Source: Lutispora saccharofermentans
GTDB lineage: Bacteria; Bacillota; Clostridia; Lutisporales; Lutisporaceae
Direction: 5' to 3'
Length of the DNA: 64,000 bases
Assembly: GCF_024363565.1 (NCBI RefSeq)
Contig: NZ_JAJEKE010000001.1
Location: forward strand, 527,965 to 591,964
Of the stretch, positions 17,194 to 25,908 are shown piece by piece. How positions within the stretch are numbered: position 1 is the first letter of the stretch; the number at the start of each line of letters is the position of its first letter. Position numbers and translations under genes: made by a program. The notes under the pieces were generated by a model. It was not told the DNA's origin. It saw only the letters and a list, made by a program, of their open reading frames with translations, and did no database searches.

Positions 17194-17688
17194 ATGAAAG
17201 AGAAATTTTTAAGATTTATCGCCTATGGTCTGATAGGCTGGTGCCTGGAGATTTTATGGACCGGATTTGGTTCACTGCTTCACGGCAATTTCATGCTATA
17301 TAGTTTCACCTATATGTGGATGTTTTTCATCTACGGAATGGGATTATTTCTGGAACCAGTTCATGACAAGATCAGGAATTGGAATACTTATCTGAGGGGA
17401 GGCATATGGGTCCTAATCATATTTGCCATAGAATATCTGTGCGGCTGGGCTCTAGACGGCGCACTGGGCCATTGTCCGTGGGATTACGGCAATGGAATAT
17501 TATCCGTGAAGGGCTACATAAGGCTGGACTTCACAGTGGCTTGGTTTTTTACAGGCTTGCTCTATGAGAGAGTGCACGACTTCCTCATAGCATTTGAGAA
17601 GCTTCCAAAGTCTGTATTGCTGGAGTACAGCCCGGACCAAACCGCAGAATGTCCCAATAAAAAAATTAGGCCTTTTAAAAAAGCCTAA
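17194..17688 (+). CDS. CmpB-like (putative ABC-transporter type IV) membrane protein
   Basis: A 164-residue membrane protein with about five hydrophobic helices. It matches the small CmpB-type family (PF06541 as remembered) by the first helix LRFIAYGLIGWCLEILW, the TYMWMFFIYGMG helix, and the charged/aromatic CPWDYGNG segment. Despite the family name, no ATPase partner is nearby and transport is unproven. No good ribosome binding site precedes the ATG, so the start is less sure than the family. The stop codon lies inside the terminator stem. Confidence 0.75.
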   Translation: MKEKFLRFIAYGLIGWCLEILWTGFGSLLHGNFMLYSFTYMWMFFIYGMGLFLEPVHDKIRNWNTYLRGGIWVLIIFAIEYLCGWALDGALGHCPWDYGNGILSVKGYIRLDFTVAWFFTGLLYERVHDFLIAFEKLPKSVLLEYSPDQTAECPNKKIRPFKKA

Positions 17689-17700
17689 TTTTTTTATTTT
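17659..17700 (+). terminator. rho-independent terminator of the CmpB-like gene
   Basis: Perfect 13-base-pair stem (17659-17671, core TTAGGC, with 1783-17695 i.e. 17683-17695) and an 11-base loop, followed by a long T run. Overlaps the end of the gene. The A-tract and T-tract allow it to work in both directions. Confidence 0.88.
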
Positions 17701-17745
17701 TACCCTTATTCTATATCAAATCTCCCACACATTTATAATGTTAAT

Positions 17746-17770
17746 CTGTTGTGCCAGTTGATAACAAGTT
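17746..17770. repeat. intergenic repeat family, copy 3 (fragment)
   Basis: CTGTTGTGCCAGTTGATAAC and the next five bases match 2326-2350 at 20 of 25 positions, i.e. one outer arm of the palindrome family at 1460-1628. Only this arm remains. Confidence 0.45.
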
Positions 17771-17801
17771 AAATTAACGACATTCTAAACCATCATATAA
17801 A

Positions 17802-17891
17802 TCATTGTATATTAAATATTGATAAAATTATTGGCAATATCATTGCAATAATGATCAATATACTGAGTACCACTGCAATCTTCCTCTTCAT
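17802..17891 (-). CDS. 29-residue hydrophobic peptide
   Basis: Not recognised. The reading frame starts at ATG 17891 with a GGGGTG ribosome binding site seven bases upstream and encodes a short basic N-terminus (MKRK) followed by an unbroken membrane-spanning stretch (IAVVLSILIIIAMILPIIL). It begins 19 bases after the yhbY stop codon and is probably co-transcribed with it. Such single-helix peptides are often missed by gene finders. Chance cannot be excluded at this length, but the composition and ribosome binding site argue for a real gene. Confidence 0.5.
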   Translation of the reverse strand: MKRKIAVVLSILIIIAMILPIILSIFNIQ

Positions 17892-17910
17892 GCTATCACC
17901 CCGACATTTC

Positions 17911-18204
17911 CTATTTGGGCAGCTGGATCTTGGAATTTTCTTTTGATTCCCTGTAGAGCACAAATTTATTCCCTATGACCTGCACTACATCTGCTTCAAT
18001 AGCCCCGGCCAATTCATGGCCTGCTTCTCTTGCATCAAGTTCACAGTTGTCAAGTACTTTGACTTTTATAAGTTCTCTTGCCTCCAGGCAAGCACTGATA
18101 TCCTTTTCCATTGATGAAGTAATACCTGATTTTCCTATCTGAAAAACATCTTCCAAGCCATTTGCCAGGCTTCTTAAATAAGCTCTTTGTCTGCTATTTA
18201 ACAT
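17911..18204 (-). CDS. yhbY: YhbY-family RNA-binding protein
   Basis: A 97-residue CRM-domain protein that binds pre-50S ribosomal particles. It begins MLNSRQRAYLRSLANGL, and has the family's IGKSGIT loop (GxxG-type RNA-contact loop) near residue 24 and a conserved VLYR segment near the end. Normal length. It lies downstream of obg and the Cys-rich small gene on the same strand, in a block that is otherwise about ribosome assembly (rplU, prp, rpmA, obg). Confidence 0.9.
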   Translation of the reverse strand: MLNSRQRAYLRSLANGLEDVFQIGKSGITSSMEKDISACLEARELIKVKVLDNCELDAREAGHELAGAIEADVVQVIGNKFVLYRESKENSKIQLPK

Positions 18205-18267
18205 ATTCCCTCCTGTTTTATCTCACATATTTTAAAAGCAGACTTTCGTCTGCTATGCTGCGCCATA

Positions 18268-18453
18268 CTATACTTCTGCTTCTTTTTTGGTTTTTCTTCG
18301 ATGAGTTTCGTAATCCGGATCTCCTTTTTTCCATCCGCTTCTGTTCTTTTCTAAATTTTGTACATAGTTTTCATTGATAAGTATTTGATTTTTTGCTATG
18401 CAAAAATACGTTGGGGTATTCTGTTTACAATTTTCACATTGTATGCAGTCCAT
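18268..18453 (-). CDS. small Cys-rich protein between obg and yhbY
   Basis: A 61-residue protein not assigned to a named family. The N-terminus has the cysteine pattern MDCIQCENC followed by a fourth cysteine in TYFC, a likely small zinc-binding knuckle; the rest is basic and ends KKEAEV. GGAGGT lies 12 bases before the ATG, a somewhat long spacing. Its place between obg and yhbY on the same strand suggests co-transcription and a possible ribosome-linked role, which is inference only. Confidence 0.6.
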   Translation of the reverse strand: MDCIQCENCKQNTPTYFCIAKNQILINENYVQNLEKNRSGWKKGDPDYETHRRKTKKEAEV

Positions 18454-18476
18454 GATAATAAATTGACCTCCGCTTG

Positions 18477-19754
18477 CTAATCATAATATTCAAATTCAAT
18501 ATTACCCATTTTTACAGTGTCGCCATCATTTATACCCATACTTTTCAACTCATCGACAATACCCCTCTTTCTAATAACACGCTGAAAGTATTTCACGGAA
18601 TCACTATCATCCATGTTCACTGATGCTAAAAGCCTTTCTGCCAAAGGTCCTTCGATGACATATATTTCATTTTCCATTTTTATCGTGAATTCTTTAGCAT
18701 CCGTATATTTATGATACAACAAATCCTTGTCTACTTCAACAATTTCTTCTTCATCTTCCATTGTTTCCAGTATATTATATACTCTATCCAGCATAGGCCT
18801 TATGCCCATCTTTGTTGCTCCGGAAACAGGGAAAATATCATAGCCTTCACCGGATAAAAAGAGCTTAACTCTTTCAAAATTCTTGTCCGAACCTGGTATA
18901 TCCATCTTATTGCATGCGATCACTTGAGGTTTCGAAGCAAGCCTTGGGCTGTACAGTTTTAATTCATTGTTTATCTTTCTGAAATCTTCTATAGGATCTC
19001 TTCCTTCGATTCCGGAAGCATCAAGCACGTGTATTATGACCTTGGTCCTTTCAATATGCCGTAAAAAATCATGGCCGAGGCCTACCCCTTCATGTGCTCC
19101 TTCAATCAATCCGGGTATATCCGCCATCACAAAGCTTCTGCTCGGGTCCAGCTCCACCACTCCCAGATTTGGGGATAAGGTTGTAAAATGATAATTCGCA
19201 ATTTTGGGCCTTGCGGCACTGACTACAGACAGAAGCGTAGATTTGCCTACGTTAGGGAAGCCTACTAAGCCTACGTCAGCTATCAGCTTCAATTCAAGCT
19301 CGACCCATATCTCTTCGCCTTTCTCTCCGGGCTGAGCAAATCTCGGGGCCTGCCTTGTGGAGGTGGCAAATTGGGCATTACCTTTTCCGCCCCTTCCTCC
19401 TTTAGCCGCCAAAAGCTCCTGTCCCTCATGCCTCAGATCTCCAAGAGCTCTTTTGCTTTGTTCATCATATATTATTGTGCCCACAGGTACTTTTATATAT
19501 AAATTTTCTCCGCTTTTACCGTAACAGTTATTTGCTCCGCCGGTCTGCCCATTCGCTGCCGCATGCTTTCTTTTGTAGCGGAAATCCATCAAGGTCCTCA
19601 TGCTGCTGTCCGCAACAAATATTATGCTGCCGCCGCTGCCGCCGTCTCCGCCGTCCGGTCCGCCATTCGGTATATATTTTTCCCTCCTGAAGGATATCTT
19701 GCCGTCTCCGCCGTCTCCTGCTTTCAGATATATCTTTGCTTTATCTATGAACAT
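18477..19754 (-). CDS. obgE: Obg GTPase (ribosome assembly, stress and sporulation control)
   Basis: A 425-residue essential GTPase that acts in late 50S assembly and, in spore formers, links GTP level to sporulation start. Domains: the glycine-rich OBG fold (residues 1-158, many GGDGG/GGxGG turns), the GTPase domain with G1 GFPNVGKST, G3 DIPGL and G4 NKMD, and a C-terminal OCT domain from about 345. The frame is open to 19874, but ATG 19754 gives the invariant start MFIDKAKIYLKAGDGGDG and has GAGGTG upstream. Confidence 0.96.
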   Translation of the reverse strand: MFIDKAKIYLKAGDGGDGKISFRREKYIPNGGPDGGDGGSGGSIIFVADSSMRTLMDFRYKRKHAAANGQTGGANNCYGKSGENLYIKVPVGTIIYDEQSKRALGDLRHEGQELLAAKGGRGGKGNAQFATSTRQAPRFAQPGEKGEEIWVELELKLIADVGLVGFPNVGKSTLLSVVSAARPKIANYHFTTLSPNLGVVELDPSRSFVMADIPGLIEGAHEGVGLGHDFLRHIERTKVIIHVLDASGIEGRDPIEDFRKINNELKLYSPRLASKPQVIACNKMDIPGSDKNFERVKLFLSGEGYDIFPVSGATKMGIRPMLDRVYNILETMEDEEEIVEVDKDLLYHKYTDAKEFTIKMENEIYVIEGPLAERLLASVNMDDSDSVKYFQRVIRKRGIVDELKSMGINDGDTVKMGNIEFEYYD

Positions 19755-19892
19755 GCTTCTCACCTCATAATCATTCGTAATCGAATCCCTGGCTTCTCCT
19801 TCCATATTATAATTCATATGAACAGGTTTTATCCTATAAGAATATGTAATAAAAAAGGCACAGCTTAGCTGCACCTATGAGTATCTGATGAA

Positions 19893-20174
19893 TTAAGCAA
19901 CAGGATAAACACTTACCTGCTTTTTATCCTTGCCTTTTCTCTCAAATTTTACGACACCTTCCACCATAGCAAACAATGTATCATCTTTACCTATACCAAC
20001 ATTATTTCCCGGGTGAATCTTGGTGCCTCTCTGTCTTACTATAATGCAGCCTGCATTAACCGGCTGGCCATCAGCCCTCTTCACTCCTAATCTTTGGGCC
20101 TGGCTGTCACGTCCGTTTCTTGAACTTCCTACTCCCTTTTTGTGAGCAAATAATTGAAGATTTATGTTAAACAT
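19893..20174 (-). CDS. rpmA: 50S ribosomal protein L27 with cleavable N-terminal extension
   Basis: Ribosomal protein L27, whose N-terminus reaches the peptidyl transferase centre. The 93-residue product carries the Firmicutes-type extension MFNINLQLF before the mature start AHKKGVGSS. In this group the extension must be removed by the cysteine protease Prp, and the recognition pattern (LQLF before Ala-His-Lys-Lys) is intact. The prp gene lies four bases upstream. Confidence 0.97.
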   Translation of the reverse strand: MFNINLQLFAHKKGVGSSRNGRDSQAQRLGVKRADGQPVNAGCIIVRQRGTKIHPGNNVGIGKDDTLFAMVEGVVKFERKGKDKKQVSVYPVA

Positions 20175-20177
20175 AAA

Positions 20178-20513
20178 TTACACCTCCTTCTTTACAATCA
20201 ACCTTATATAAGGCGAGTAATTCTCCTCGATGTTTTTTAGACCCATAACCATGGTATCTATTATAGCACAGGCCTTAAGTTTTTTATCCGACTCATCGAT
20301 GTCAGGTATGGAAAAACTTAAGAAGCCTTCCTTGATACAGTATTTTAAATCCAATTCAGCAACCTCGACAAGGCCTAACAGAGCGGTTTGGGTCAGAACT
20401 GAGACTGCACTGCAGACAATGTCACTGCCATGTGCGCTAAAATCAGCATGCCCTGTAACCTTTAACTCTTTCACCCTGTCTTCTGCCGTCATAAGAATAT
20501 TTACCGTAATCAT
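20178..20513 (-). CDS. prp: ribosomal-processing cysteine protease Prp
   Basis: Removes the N-terminal extension of ribosomal protein L27. The 111-residue product has the catalytic histidine in the GHADFSAHGSDIVC segment (His22) and the catalytic cysteine at residue 34, with the conserved SAVSVLTQT helix after it. It sits between rplU and rpmA as is standard in Firmicutes, and is translated in the same operon with its substrate. Confidence 0.95.
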   Translation of the reverse strand: MITVNILMTAEDRVKELKVTGHADFSAHGSDIVCSAVSVLTQTALLGLVEVAELDLKYCIKEGFLSFSIPDIDESDKKLKACAIIDTMVMGLKNIEENYSPYIRLIVKKEV

Positions 20514-20519
20514 ATAGCA

Positions 20520-20831
20520 TTAAGCATTTATTTTTTCAATCTTGACTTGGGTAAATGGCTGTCTGTGTCCCTGCTTCTTTCTGTAATCCTTCTTTGATTT
20601 GTACTTGAAAACTATTACCTTCTTGGACTTGCCGTTTTTAAGTACAGTTCCTTCAACGCTTGCTCCGTTTACTACCGGAGCACCGGCTTTGATTTCACCA
20701 TCTCCTCCAACCAAGAGAACTTCATCGAAAGATACTTTTTCTCCATCGTCATAGGGAAGCTTTTCTACCCAGATTACGTCACCTTCGCTGACTCTGTATT
20801 GTTTTCCACCAGTCTTTATTATTGCATACAT
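20520..20831 (-). CDS. rplU: 50S ribosomal protein L21
   Basis: Ribosomal protein L21 of 103 residues, with the family start [14 protein letters not shown] and the C-terminal [18 protein letters not shown]-binding stretch. The frame opens further up, but ATG 20831 has the strong site AAGGAGGTG and gives the canonical N-terminus. First gene of the rplU-prp-rpmA-obg transcription unit, with a structured leader and a near-perfect promoter. Confidence 0.97.
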   Translation of the reverse strand: MYAIIKTGGKQYRVSEGDVIWVEKLPYDDGEKVSFDEVLLVGGDGEIKAGAPVVNGASVEGTVLKNGKSKKVIVFKYKSKKDYRKKQGHRQPFTQVKIEKINA

Positions 20832-20915
20832 TAGGCAATGCACCTCCTTCAAAATAAGTCTCGCCGGATGCAAGGTAATCTTTTAGACCCGACCCGAGCG
20901 GATATGCCTACACCG
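20832..20915 (-). ncRNA. probable L21 leader (ribosomal protein autoregulatory mRNA element)
   Basis: The roughly 80-base 5' leader of rplU begins at the promoter below and holds paired segments, among them CCGCTCGGGTCGGG and CCGGCGAGACTT, right up to the ribosome binding site. Position and features fit the L21 leader that lets L21 repress its own operon in Firmicutes. Structure was not computed. Confidence 0.6.
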
Positions 20916-20919
20916 TAAT

Positions 20920-20948
20920 ATTTTATCATAGGGATTTTTCTTTGTCAA
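20920..20948 (-). promoter_or_regulatory. strong sigma-A promoter of the rplU-prp-rpmA operon
   Basis: On the minus strand: perfect -35 TTGACA (20948-20943), 17-base spacer, -10 TAAAAT (20925-20920). Confidence 0.85.
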
Positions 20949-20961
20949 ACATAGCTGTATC

Positions 20962-22446
20962 TCATTTTATAATTTTAAATTCATTTTCCGGTATGGAAGA
21001 ATCTGGTATAATTCTGATGCTTTTATCATGCTTCCTGCATAAGGCTTCTATCTCTTCACTATACGCATTGTTAAACTCTTCCGCCAGTTCCGGAGCTGCA
21101 AGTATCTCTACTTTTCTATAGCTTTTGTTGAACAAGATCCTGCTTATCTCAGTCTCAATTTTTTTGAATATGGTCTGCTTAGACAATACCTTCCCGGTGC
21201 CCAGGCAATGAGGGCATGCCGATTGCATAATATTTGTTTTTGGCTGCACAACCTTCTTCCTCGTCATTTCTACCAGCCCCAGATTAGTAATGCCCAAAAC
21301 ATTGCTTCTGCTCTTGTCTTTTTTCAGTGCGTTTCTCAAAACCTCCAGCACCATATCCTCATGATTGCTATCGTTCATATCTATAAAATCTATTATTATT
21401 ATACCGCCTATATCCCGGAGCCTCAGCTGCTTTGCAATCTCCTTGGCAGCTTCGATATTTGTTTTGAGGACAGTATCTGTGAGATCCTTGCTTCCGACAT
21501 ACTTGCCTGTATTGACATCAATAACCGTTAAAGCTTCAGTTTGATCTATTACAATATAACCGCCGCATTTTAACCATACCTTCTTTGAAATCAGCTTTTC
21601 AAGCTTCTCTTCTATATCGTAATAGTCGAATATCTCATAATACCTGCTGAAATATTCAATTCTCGGCTTGAGAGCAGGTGATGTCATCGATATTATTTCC
21701 AATGCTTTTTCATAATACTCTTTATTATTGATTATGAGTTTATCTATATCCTTCGTAAACATATCCCTGACAATTCTAAAAAACAGGCTCATGTCTTTAT
21801 GAATGATCTTAGGCGCCGAGGTCTTCATGGTTTTTTGCTTGATATCTTCCCAAAGCCTGGTGAGAAATTCCATATCTGATTCTAAATCCGACAGCCGGCA
21901 GCCTTCTCCTGCAGTCCGCACTATAACGCCCATTCCTTCAGGTTTAGCCCGGGCGGCTAATTCCTTCAGTCTGCTTCGCTCTGATTCATTCTCTATCCGC
22001 CTGGATATCCCTATATAATCCACGGTGGGCATGAGAACCCCAAACCTTCCGGGCAATGTTATATGTGTCGTAGCCCTTGCTCCCTTGCTGTCAATGGGAT
22101 CTTTAGCTATTTGCACAAGAAGTTCCTGCCCTGGCTTTAGATAGTCCCCTATTTCATACTCTTTAATTTTATCTTGCTCAGCCAGCGCTTCTCCGTCAAT
22201 ATTAAATAAATTGGGCAGCACATCCTTTACGTATAAAAAGGCGTTCTTGCCGGTGCCTATATCGACAAAAGCAGCACCCATTCCGGGAAGAACATTTTCC
22301 ACCAAGCCTTTGTATATGTTGCCTACTATGCTTTGACCCTCCTGGCCTTCCATATATATCTCAGCCAGCTCATGGTCTTCCAGCAGAGCAGCTCTTGTCT
22401 GTCCGAAACTTATATCCACTATTATTTCTTTTATATTAATCGCCAC
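20962..22446 (-). CDS. rng: ribonuclease G/E family endoribonuclease
   Basis: A 494-residue endoribonuclease that cleaves single-stranded, AU-rich RNA in rRNA maturation and mRNA decay. An S1 RNA-binding segment lies at about 38-120 (GNIYKGLVENVLPGMGAAFVDIG), followed by the 5'-sensor region and the DNase I-like catalytic part with DVNTGK and the metal-binding aspartates in IIIDFIDM. The zinc-link CPHC motif comes near residue 425 (ACPHCLGTGK). The long E. coli RNase E scaffold tail is absent, as usual here. Lies just before the L21 operon. Confidence 0.93.
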   Translation of the reverse strand: MAINIKEIIVDISFGQTRAALLEDHELAEIYMEGQEGQSIVGNIYKGLVENVLPGMGAAFVDIGTGKNAFLYVKDVLPNLFNIDGEALAEQDKIKEYEIGDYLKPGQELLVQIAKDPIDSKGARATTHITLPGRFGVLMPTVDYIGISRRIENESERSRLKELAARAKPEGMGVIVRTAGEGCRLSDLESDMEFLTRLWEDIKQKTMKTSAPKIIHKDMSLFFRIVRDMFTKDIDKLIINNKEYYEKALEIISMTSPALKPRIEYFSRYYEIFDYYDIEEKLEKLISKKVWLKCGGYIVIDQTEALTVIDVNTGKYVGSKDLTDTVLKTNIEAAKEIAKQLRLRDIGGIIIIDFIDMNDSNHEDMVLEVLRNALKKDKSRSNVLGITNLGLVEMTRKKVVQPKTNIMQSACPHCLGTGKVLSKQTIFKKIETEISRILFNKSYRKVEILAAPELAEEFNNAYSEEIEALCRKHDKSIRIIPDSSIPENEFKIIK

Positions 22447-22478
22447 CTATCCTCGGAGAATGAGTTGTCATTTATACT

Positions 22479-23186
22479 CTATGCATTATCTATCAGCAGC
22501 AGCGGAATAAGCTCACCTTCCATATCGCTGTATAAATCTATCCTTTCGATTTTTTCATCTTCAAAGATATCGCCTATTTGTTTTTTTAATGCCTGCAGCA
22601 CCAGCTCAGGCTTCAGATTTGCTTTGCTGCCGCTTGCCAGAACACAGTCCAGCACCACCTCATCACCTTCTTGAGATAAAACCTTTATCTCTCTTATCAT
22701 AGGCTTTATGTCGATTTCAATTGTCTTAAAGTCTTTCTTGGGTTGTTGCTTTACCGCTAAAATGTTATCTTGCGCCAGAAAGCTCCTCAAGCAGTCTTCA
22801 ATATCAATAGCTTTTTCGAAACGCAGGTATATATTATATCTTGCATGACTGACTAAAGCCATGCCGCTCCTGGGCTTTTCCTTCAAAACCACAGCATTTT
22901 CAACTCTCAGCCCCATAGGAAGAACAGCATTTAGGCGCATAATTACATCTTCCGCAGGTATTTGTTGATTAACTCCGATATCAAGATATTCTCCCATGCT
23001 GGCCAATCCTACCCCCAGCGCAGAAGCAAAGGACATCTCGGGATGAGGATTGAAGCCCCCGGAATAGGCCATAGGTATATGCGCTCGCCTCAATGCTCTC
23101 TGGAAGGTTCTCAAAAGATCCAAATGTGATATATATTTAGTCTCCCGTCCCTTAATAAATTTTAGTCTCATATTTATCATTTGCAT
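22479..23186 (-). CDS. TIGR03936/DUF2344 protein, partner of the neighbouring radical SAM enzyme
   Basis: A 235-residue protein of the DUF2344 family, which is nearly always encoded next to, or fused with, a TIGR03960-type radical SAM protein. It has the family's N-terminal FIKGRETKYISHLDLLRTFQRALRRA stretch and GGFNPHPEMSFASALGVG near residue 45. The role of the pair is not known to me; linkage to rng, rplU and obg suggests RNA or ribosome modification. It overlaps the radical SAM gene by ten bases. Confidence 0.88.
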   Translation of the reverse strand: MQMINMRLKFIKGRETKYISHLDLLRTFQRALRRAHIPMAYSGGFNPHPEMSFASALGVGLASMGEYLDIGVNQQIPAEDVIMRLNAVLPMGLRVENAVVLKEKPRSGMALVSHARYNIYLRFEKAIDIEDCLRSFLAQDNILAVKQQPKKDFKTIEIDIKPMIREIKVLSQEGDEVVLDCVLASGSKANLKPELVLQALKKQIGDIFEDEKIERIDLYSDMEGELIPLLLIDNA

Positions 23187-25030
23187 ACTCCGCCTTCCTC
23201 AAGCAAATTGATGCCGCATCCTGTGCATACTGTCCTGCAGTCCCTTGTTGTTTCCCCCTTTAGAGCTTTCTTGTATTCACTTTTCAAATACTTTTTGGTC
23301 ACTCCCACATCCATATGGCTCCAAGGCAGAACTTCCTCCAACTCTCTTTTTCTCAGGGCATAAAACTCCGGTTCGATGCCGCAATCTTTGAAAGCTTGCA
23401 GCCATGCTTCGTATTTGAAATACTCATCCCAGCCGTCAAATTTGCAGCCCAGCTCCCATGCCCTTATCAGAACCTTTGAAAGCCTTCTGTCTCCCCTGGC
23501 AAAAACCGCTTCCAGAAGGCTTAAATTGGGATCATGCCAGTTATAAGTAAATCCCTTCTTTCTCAGCATCTTCTGCAGGTGCTTCTGCTTCTCTCTCATC
23601 GCTTCAATGGTATCCTGGGGCTCCCATTGGAAGGGAGTAAAAGGCTTAGGTACAAAACAGGATGTGCTTATCGTTACATTGATGCCTCTGCCCCTTTGAT
23701 CTTTTGGTACTTGATAGTATCTCTCCATGACTTTATAGCCTAACTCCGCTATGCCTTCAACATCCTCCATGGTCTCCGTAGGCAATCCGATCATAAAATA
23801 GAGCTTGACATTGCTATAGCCCAGATCAAAGGCTGCTCCGACAGAGTTTATCAAGTCTTCTTCGGTAACATTTTTATTTATCACATCCCTCAGCCTCTGA
23901 CTGCCTGCTTCAGGTGCAAAGGTCAATCCGGTCTTTCTCACCTTTTGGACCTCCTGCAAAAGCTTCAAGGAAATCGAATCAATCCTTAAAGAAGGCAAAG
24001 ACAGGCCGATCCTATCTTTTTCATACCTGGACAAAAGCTTTTCCGCCAGCTCACTGAGCTTAGAATAGTCGCCGGTTGAAAGGGATGATAATGATATTTC
24101 TTCATAGCCCGAGCTCTCAACAAGCCTTTCTGCTATGGAAAGAAGTTCTTCCACAGTCCTTTCACGCACGGGCCTGTATACCATGCCGGCCTGACAAAAT
24201 CTGCAGCCTCTGGTGCAGCCTCTGAAAATCTCCAGCATTATTCTGTCATGTACAATATCTATAAATGGAACTATGATTTTATCGGGAAAATACGCTTTGT
24301 TCAGATCCTTTATTACCCTTTTCTTGACCCTTTCCGGGACCCCTTCTTTGTTCGGCATGATTGATTTTATTGTATTATCCTCATTATAGCTTACATCATA
24401 GAAAGAGGGCACGTATACTCCCCTTACCTTTGACACCAGCTCCAGGAATTCTTCTCTCTTCATTCCTTTGGCTTTCCATTGTCTATAGGCTTCCATAACC
24501 TCGAGCATCTGCTCTTCCCCTTCTCCCAGCATAAAAAAATCGATGAAATCGCTTAAGGGTTCGGGATTATAAGCACAGGGGCCTCCGGCCACCACAAAGG
24601 GGTCTCCTTCTCTCCTCTGCGAGGCCAGCTTGGGTATGCCTGCCAGGTCAAGCATATTGATTATATTGGTATAGCTCATTTCATACTGAAGGGTAAAGCC
24701 TACGAAGTCAAAGTCCTGTATATAATCTCTGCTTTCCAATGCAAAGAGCTTTATATCTTCTTTTCTCATCAAGCTTTCCATGTCAGGCCAGGGAGCGAAT
24801 ACCCTTTCACAATATATATCCTTTTGATCGTTCAAAAGATGATATAATATCTTCATTCCAAGATGTGACATGCCCACCTCATAAGAATCAGGAAAGCAAA
24901 AGGCAAATCTTATGTCTATGCCTTTCAAAGCCTTATGAACGCTGTTCCATTCAGTGCCTATATATCTTCCCGGCTTTTCTACCTTTGGGAGCAATTTATC
25001 ATATATGTAATCCTTTATGTTTAAGTCCAA
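23177..25030 (-). CDS. TIGR03960-type radical SAM protein with B12-binding-like N-terminus
   Basis: A 617-residue radical SAM enzyme. The N-terminal 230 residues resemble a cobalamin-binding domain of the loosely conserved kind; the radical SAM core begins near 265 with the cluster motif CTRGCRFC (CX3CX2C), then SLPSLRID, a SAM-binding FAPEAGSQRLR segment and an FMIGLPTET strand. The C-terminus has another cysteine group (CRTVCTGCGINLLEEGGVC). It is coupled to the DUF2344 gene by a ten-base overlap. Substrate unknown. Confidence 0.9.
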   Translation of the reverse strand: MDLNIKDYIYDKLLPKVEKPGRYIGTEWNSVHKALKGIDIRFAFCFPDSYEVGMSHLGMKILYHLLNDQKDIYCERVFAPWPDMESLMRKEDIKLFALESRDYIQDFDFVGFTLQYEMSYTNIINMLDLAGIPKLASQRREGDPFVVAGGPCAYNPEPLSDFIDFFMLGEGEEQMLEVMEAYRQWKAKGMKREEFLELVSKVRGVYVPSFYDVSYNEDNTIKSIMPNKEGVPERVKKRVIKDLNKAYFPDKIIVPFIDIVHDRIMLEIFRGCTRGCRFCQAGMVYRPVRERTVEELLSIAERLVESSGYEEISLSSLSTGDYSKLSELAEKLLSRYEKDRIGLSLPSLRIDSISLKLLQEVQKVRKTGLTFAPEAGSQRLRDVINKNVTEEDLINSVGAAFDLGYSNVKLYFMIGLPTETMEDVEGIAELGYKVMERYYQVPKDQRGRGINVTISTSCFVPKPFTPFQWEPQDTIEAMREKQKHLQKMLRKKGFTYNWHDPNLSLLEAVFARGDRRLSKVLIRAWELGCKFDGWDEYFKYEAWLQAFKDCGIEPEFYALRKRELEEVLPWSHMDVGVTKKYLKSEYKKALKGETTRDCRTVCTGCGINLLEEGGVCK

Positions 25031-25041
25031 TATTAATCCTC

Positions 25042-25881
25042 CTATTTTTCTTTAGTAACTATATCCTTTATTTTAGCATAATATCCATATTTCATAAAGC
25101 CGTCCATTATATCCGCTTCACAAAGCTCCTTTTTAAAATTTCCCTTTTCATCATATACCATAATCTTGCATACATTGCCGGGGCTTAGCTGATCAACTAC
25201 GCTGTTTATATAAGTTTCTCCCGAGACATTCAGCTGCCTTGCAGGAAAGTTATGGAGCATCCTTTTCTTCTTATTATTTCTATTTAATAAATATATATAA
25301 GAGCAGTTTTTTTCTTCTTTTAAAGCTCCGGCAAATATAAATATGGCGGCGGCCGCATATGCTATAGTCCTCCTTCCTTTAATCAATAAGCTAATATTGT
25401 ATGACGCCAATATTATAGCCAGCATTTTACCAGATCTGGTCATATATCTTGTAGCCTTTTTGTAGCTGTTTCCTGATAAAAGCAAATTTCTCACTATGCT
25501 TCCTCCATCCAGAGGCAGGGCAGGTATAAGATTAAACAGAAAAAGAATCGCATTGTACTTAATAATGATGCTGCTTAAAAAAAATTCTTCTCCAAAAAAA
25601 TAAAAAGCCGCAGCCACAAGCATGCTGACAAAAGGTCCGGCTAATGCAACGATGAGTTCTATGCGGCCTCCGTATTTAGCAATATTCTCAGTAAAGGCAA
25701 TGCCGCCGAAAGGAAATAATTGTATCTCCAGTACTTTAATCTTGAAGCATCTTGCCACGATGCTATGTCCTAATTCATGCAGTAAAACACTCATGAAGAT
25801 AACTAAGGCATTCTGCCATAATCCCATATATATGCTTATAAATAAAAAAAGGATAAAAGATATGTTTATTTTTATCCTCAC
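25042..25881 (-). CDS. spoIVFB: SpoIVFB-like site-2-protease family membrane metalloprotease
   Basis: An intramembrane zinc protease which in Bacillus releases active sigma-K by cutting pro-sigma-K in the mother cell. The 279-residue product has about six membrane helices, the zinc motif HELGH at residues 35-39, and the third-ligand motif NLIPALPLDGG in a later helix. The C-terminal 70 residues are soluble and could hold a CBS-like half domain, as in SpoIVFB. The adjacent upstream gene is a SpoIVFA-like protein, the classical partner, which supports the sporulation role over other M50 proteases. Confidence 0.88.
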   Translation of the reverse strand: MRIKINISFILFLFISIYMGLWQNALVIFMSVLLHELGHSIVARCFKIKVLEIQLFPFGGIAFTENIAKYGGRIELIVALAGPFVSMLVAAAFYFFGEEFFLSSIIIKYNAILFLFNLIPALPLDGGSIVRNLLLSGNSYKKATRYMTRSGKMLAIILASYNISLLIKGRRTIAYAAAAIFIFAGALKEEKNCSYIYLLNRNNKKKRMLHNFPARQLNVSGETYINSVVDQLSPGNVCKIMVYDEKGNFKKELCEADIMDGFMKYGYYAKIKDIVTKEK

Positions 25882-25908
25882 AACTTAAACCTCCATGCTA
25901 TCCATACA

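Noticed and set aside
19755..19874. N-terminal extension of Obg
   Set aside because: It adds 40 residues unlike any Obg, while ATG 19754 has a strong ribosome binding site and the canonical start.
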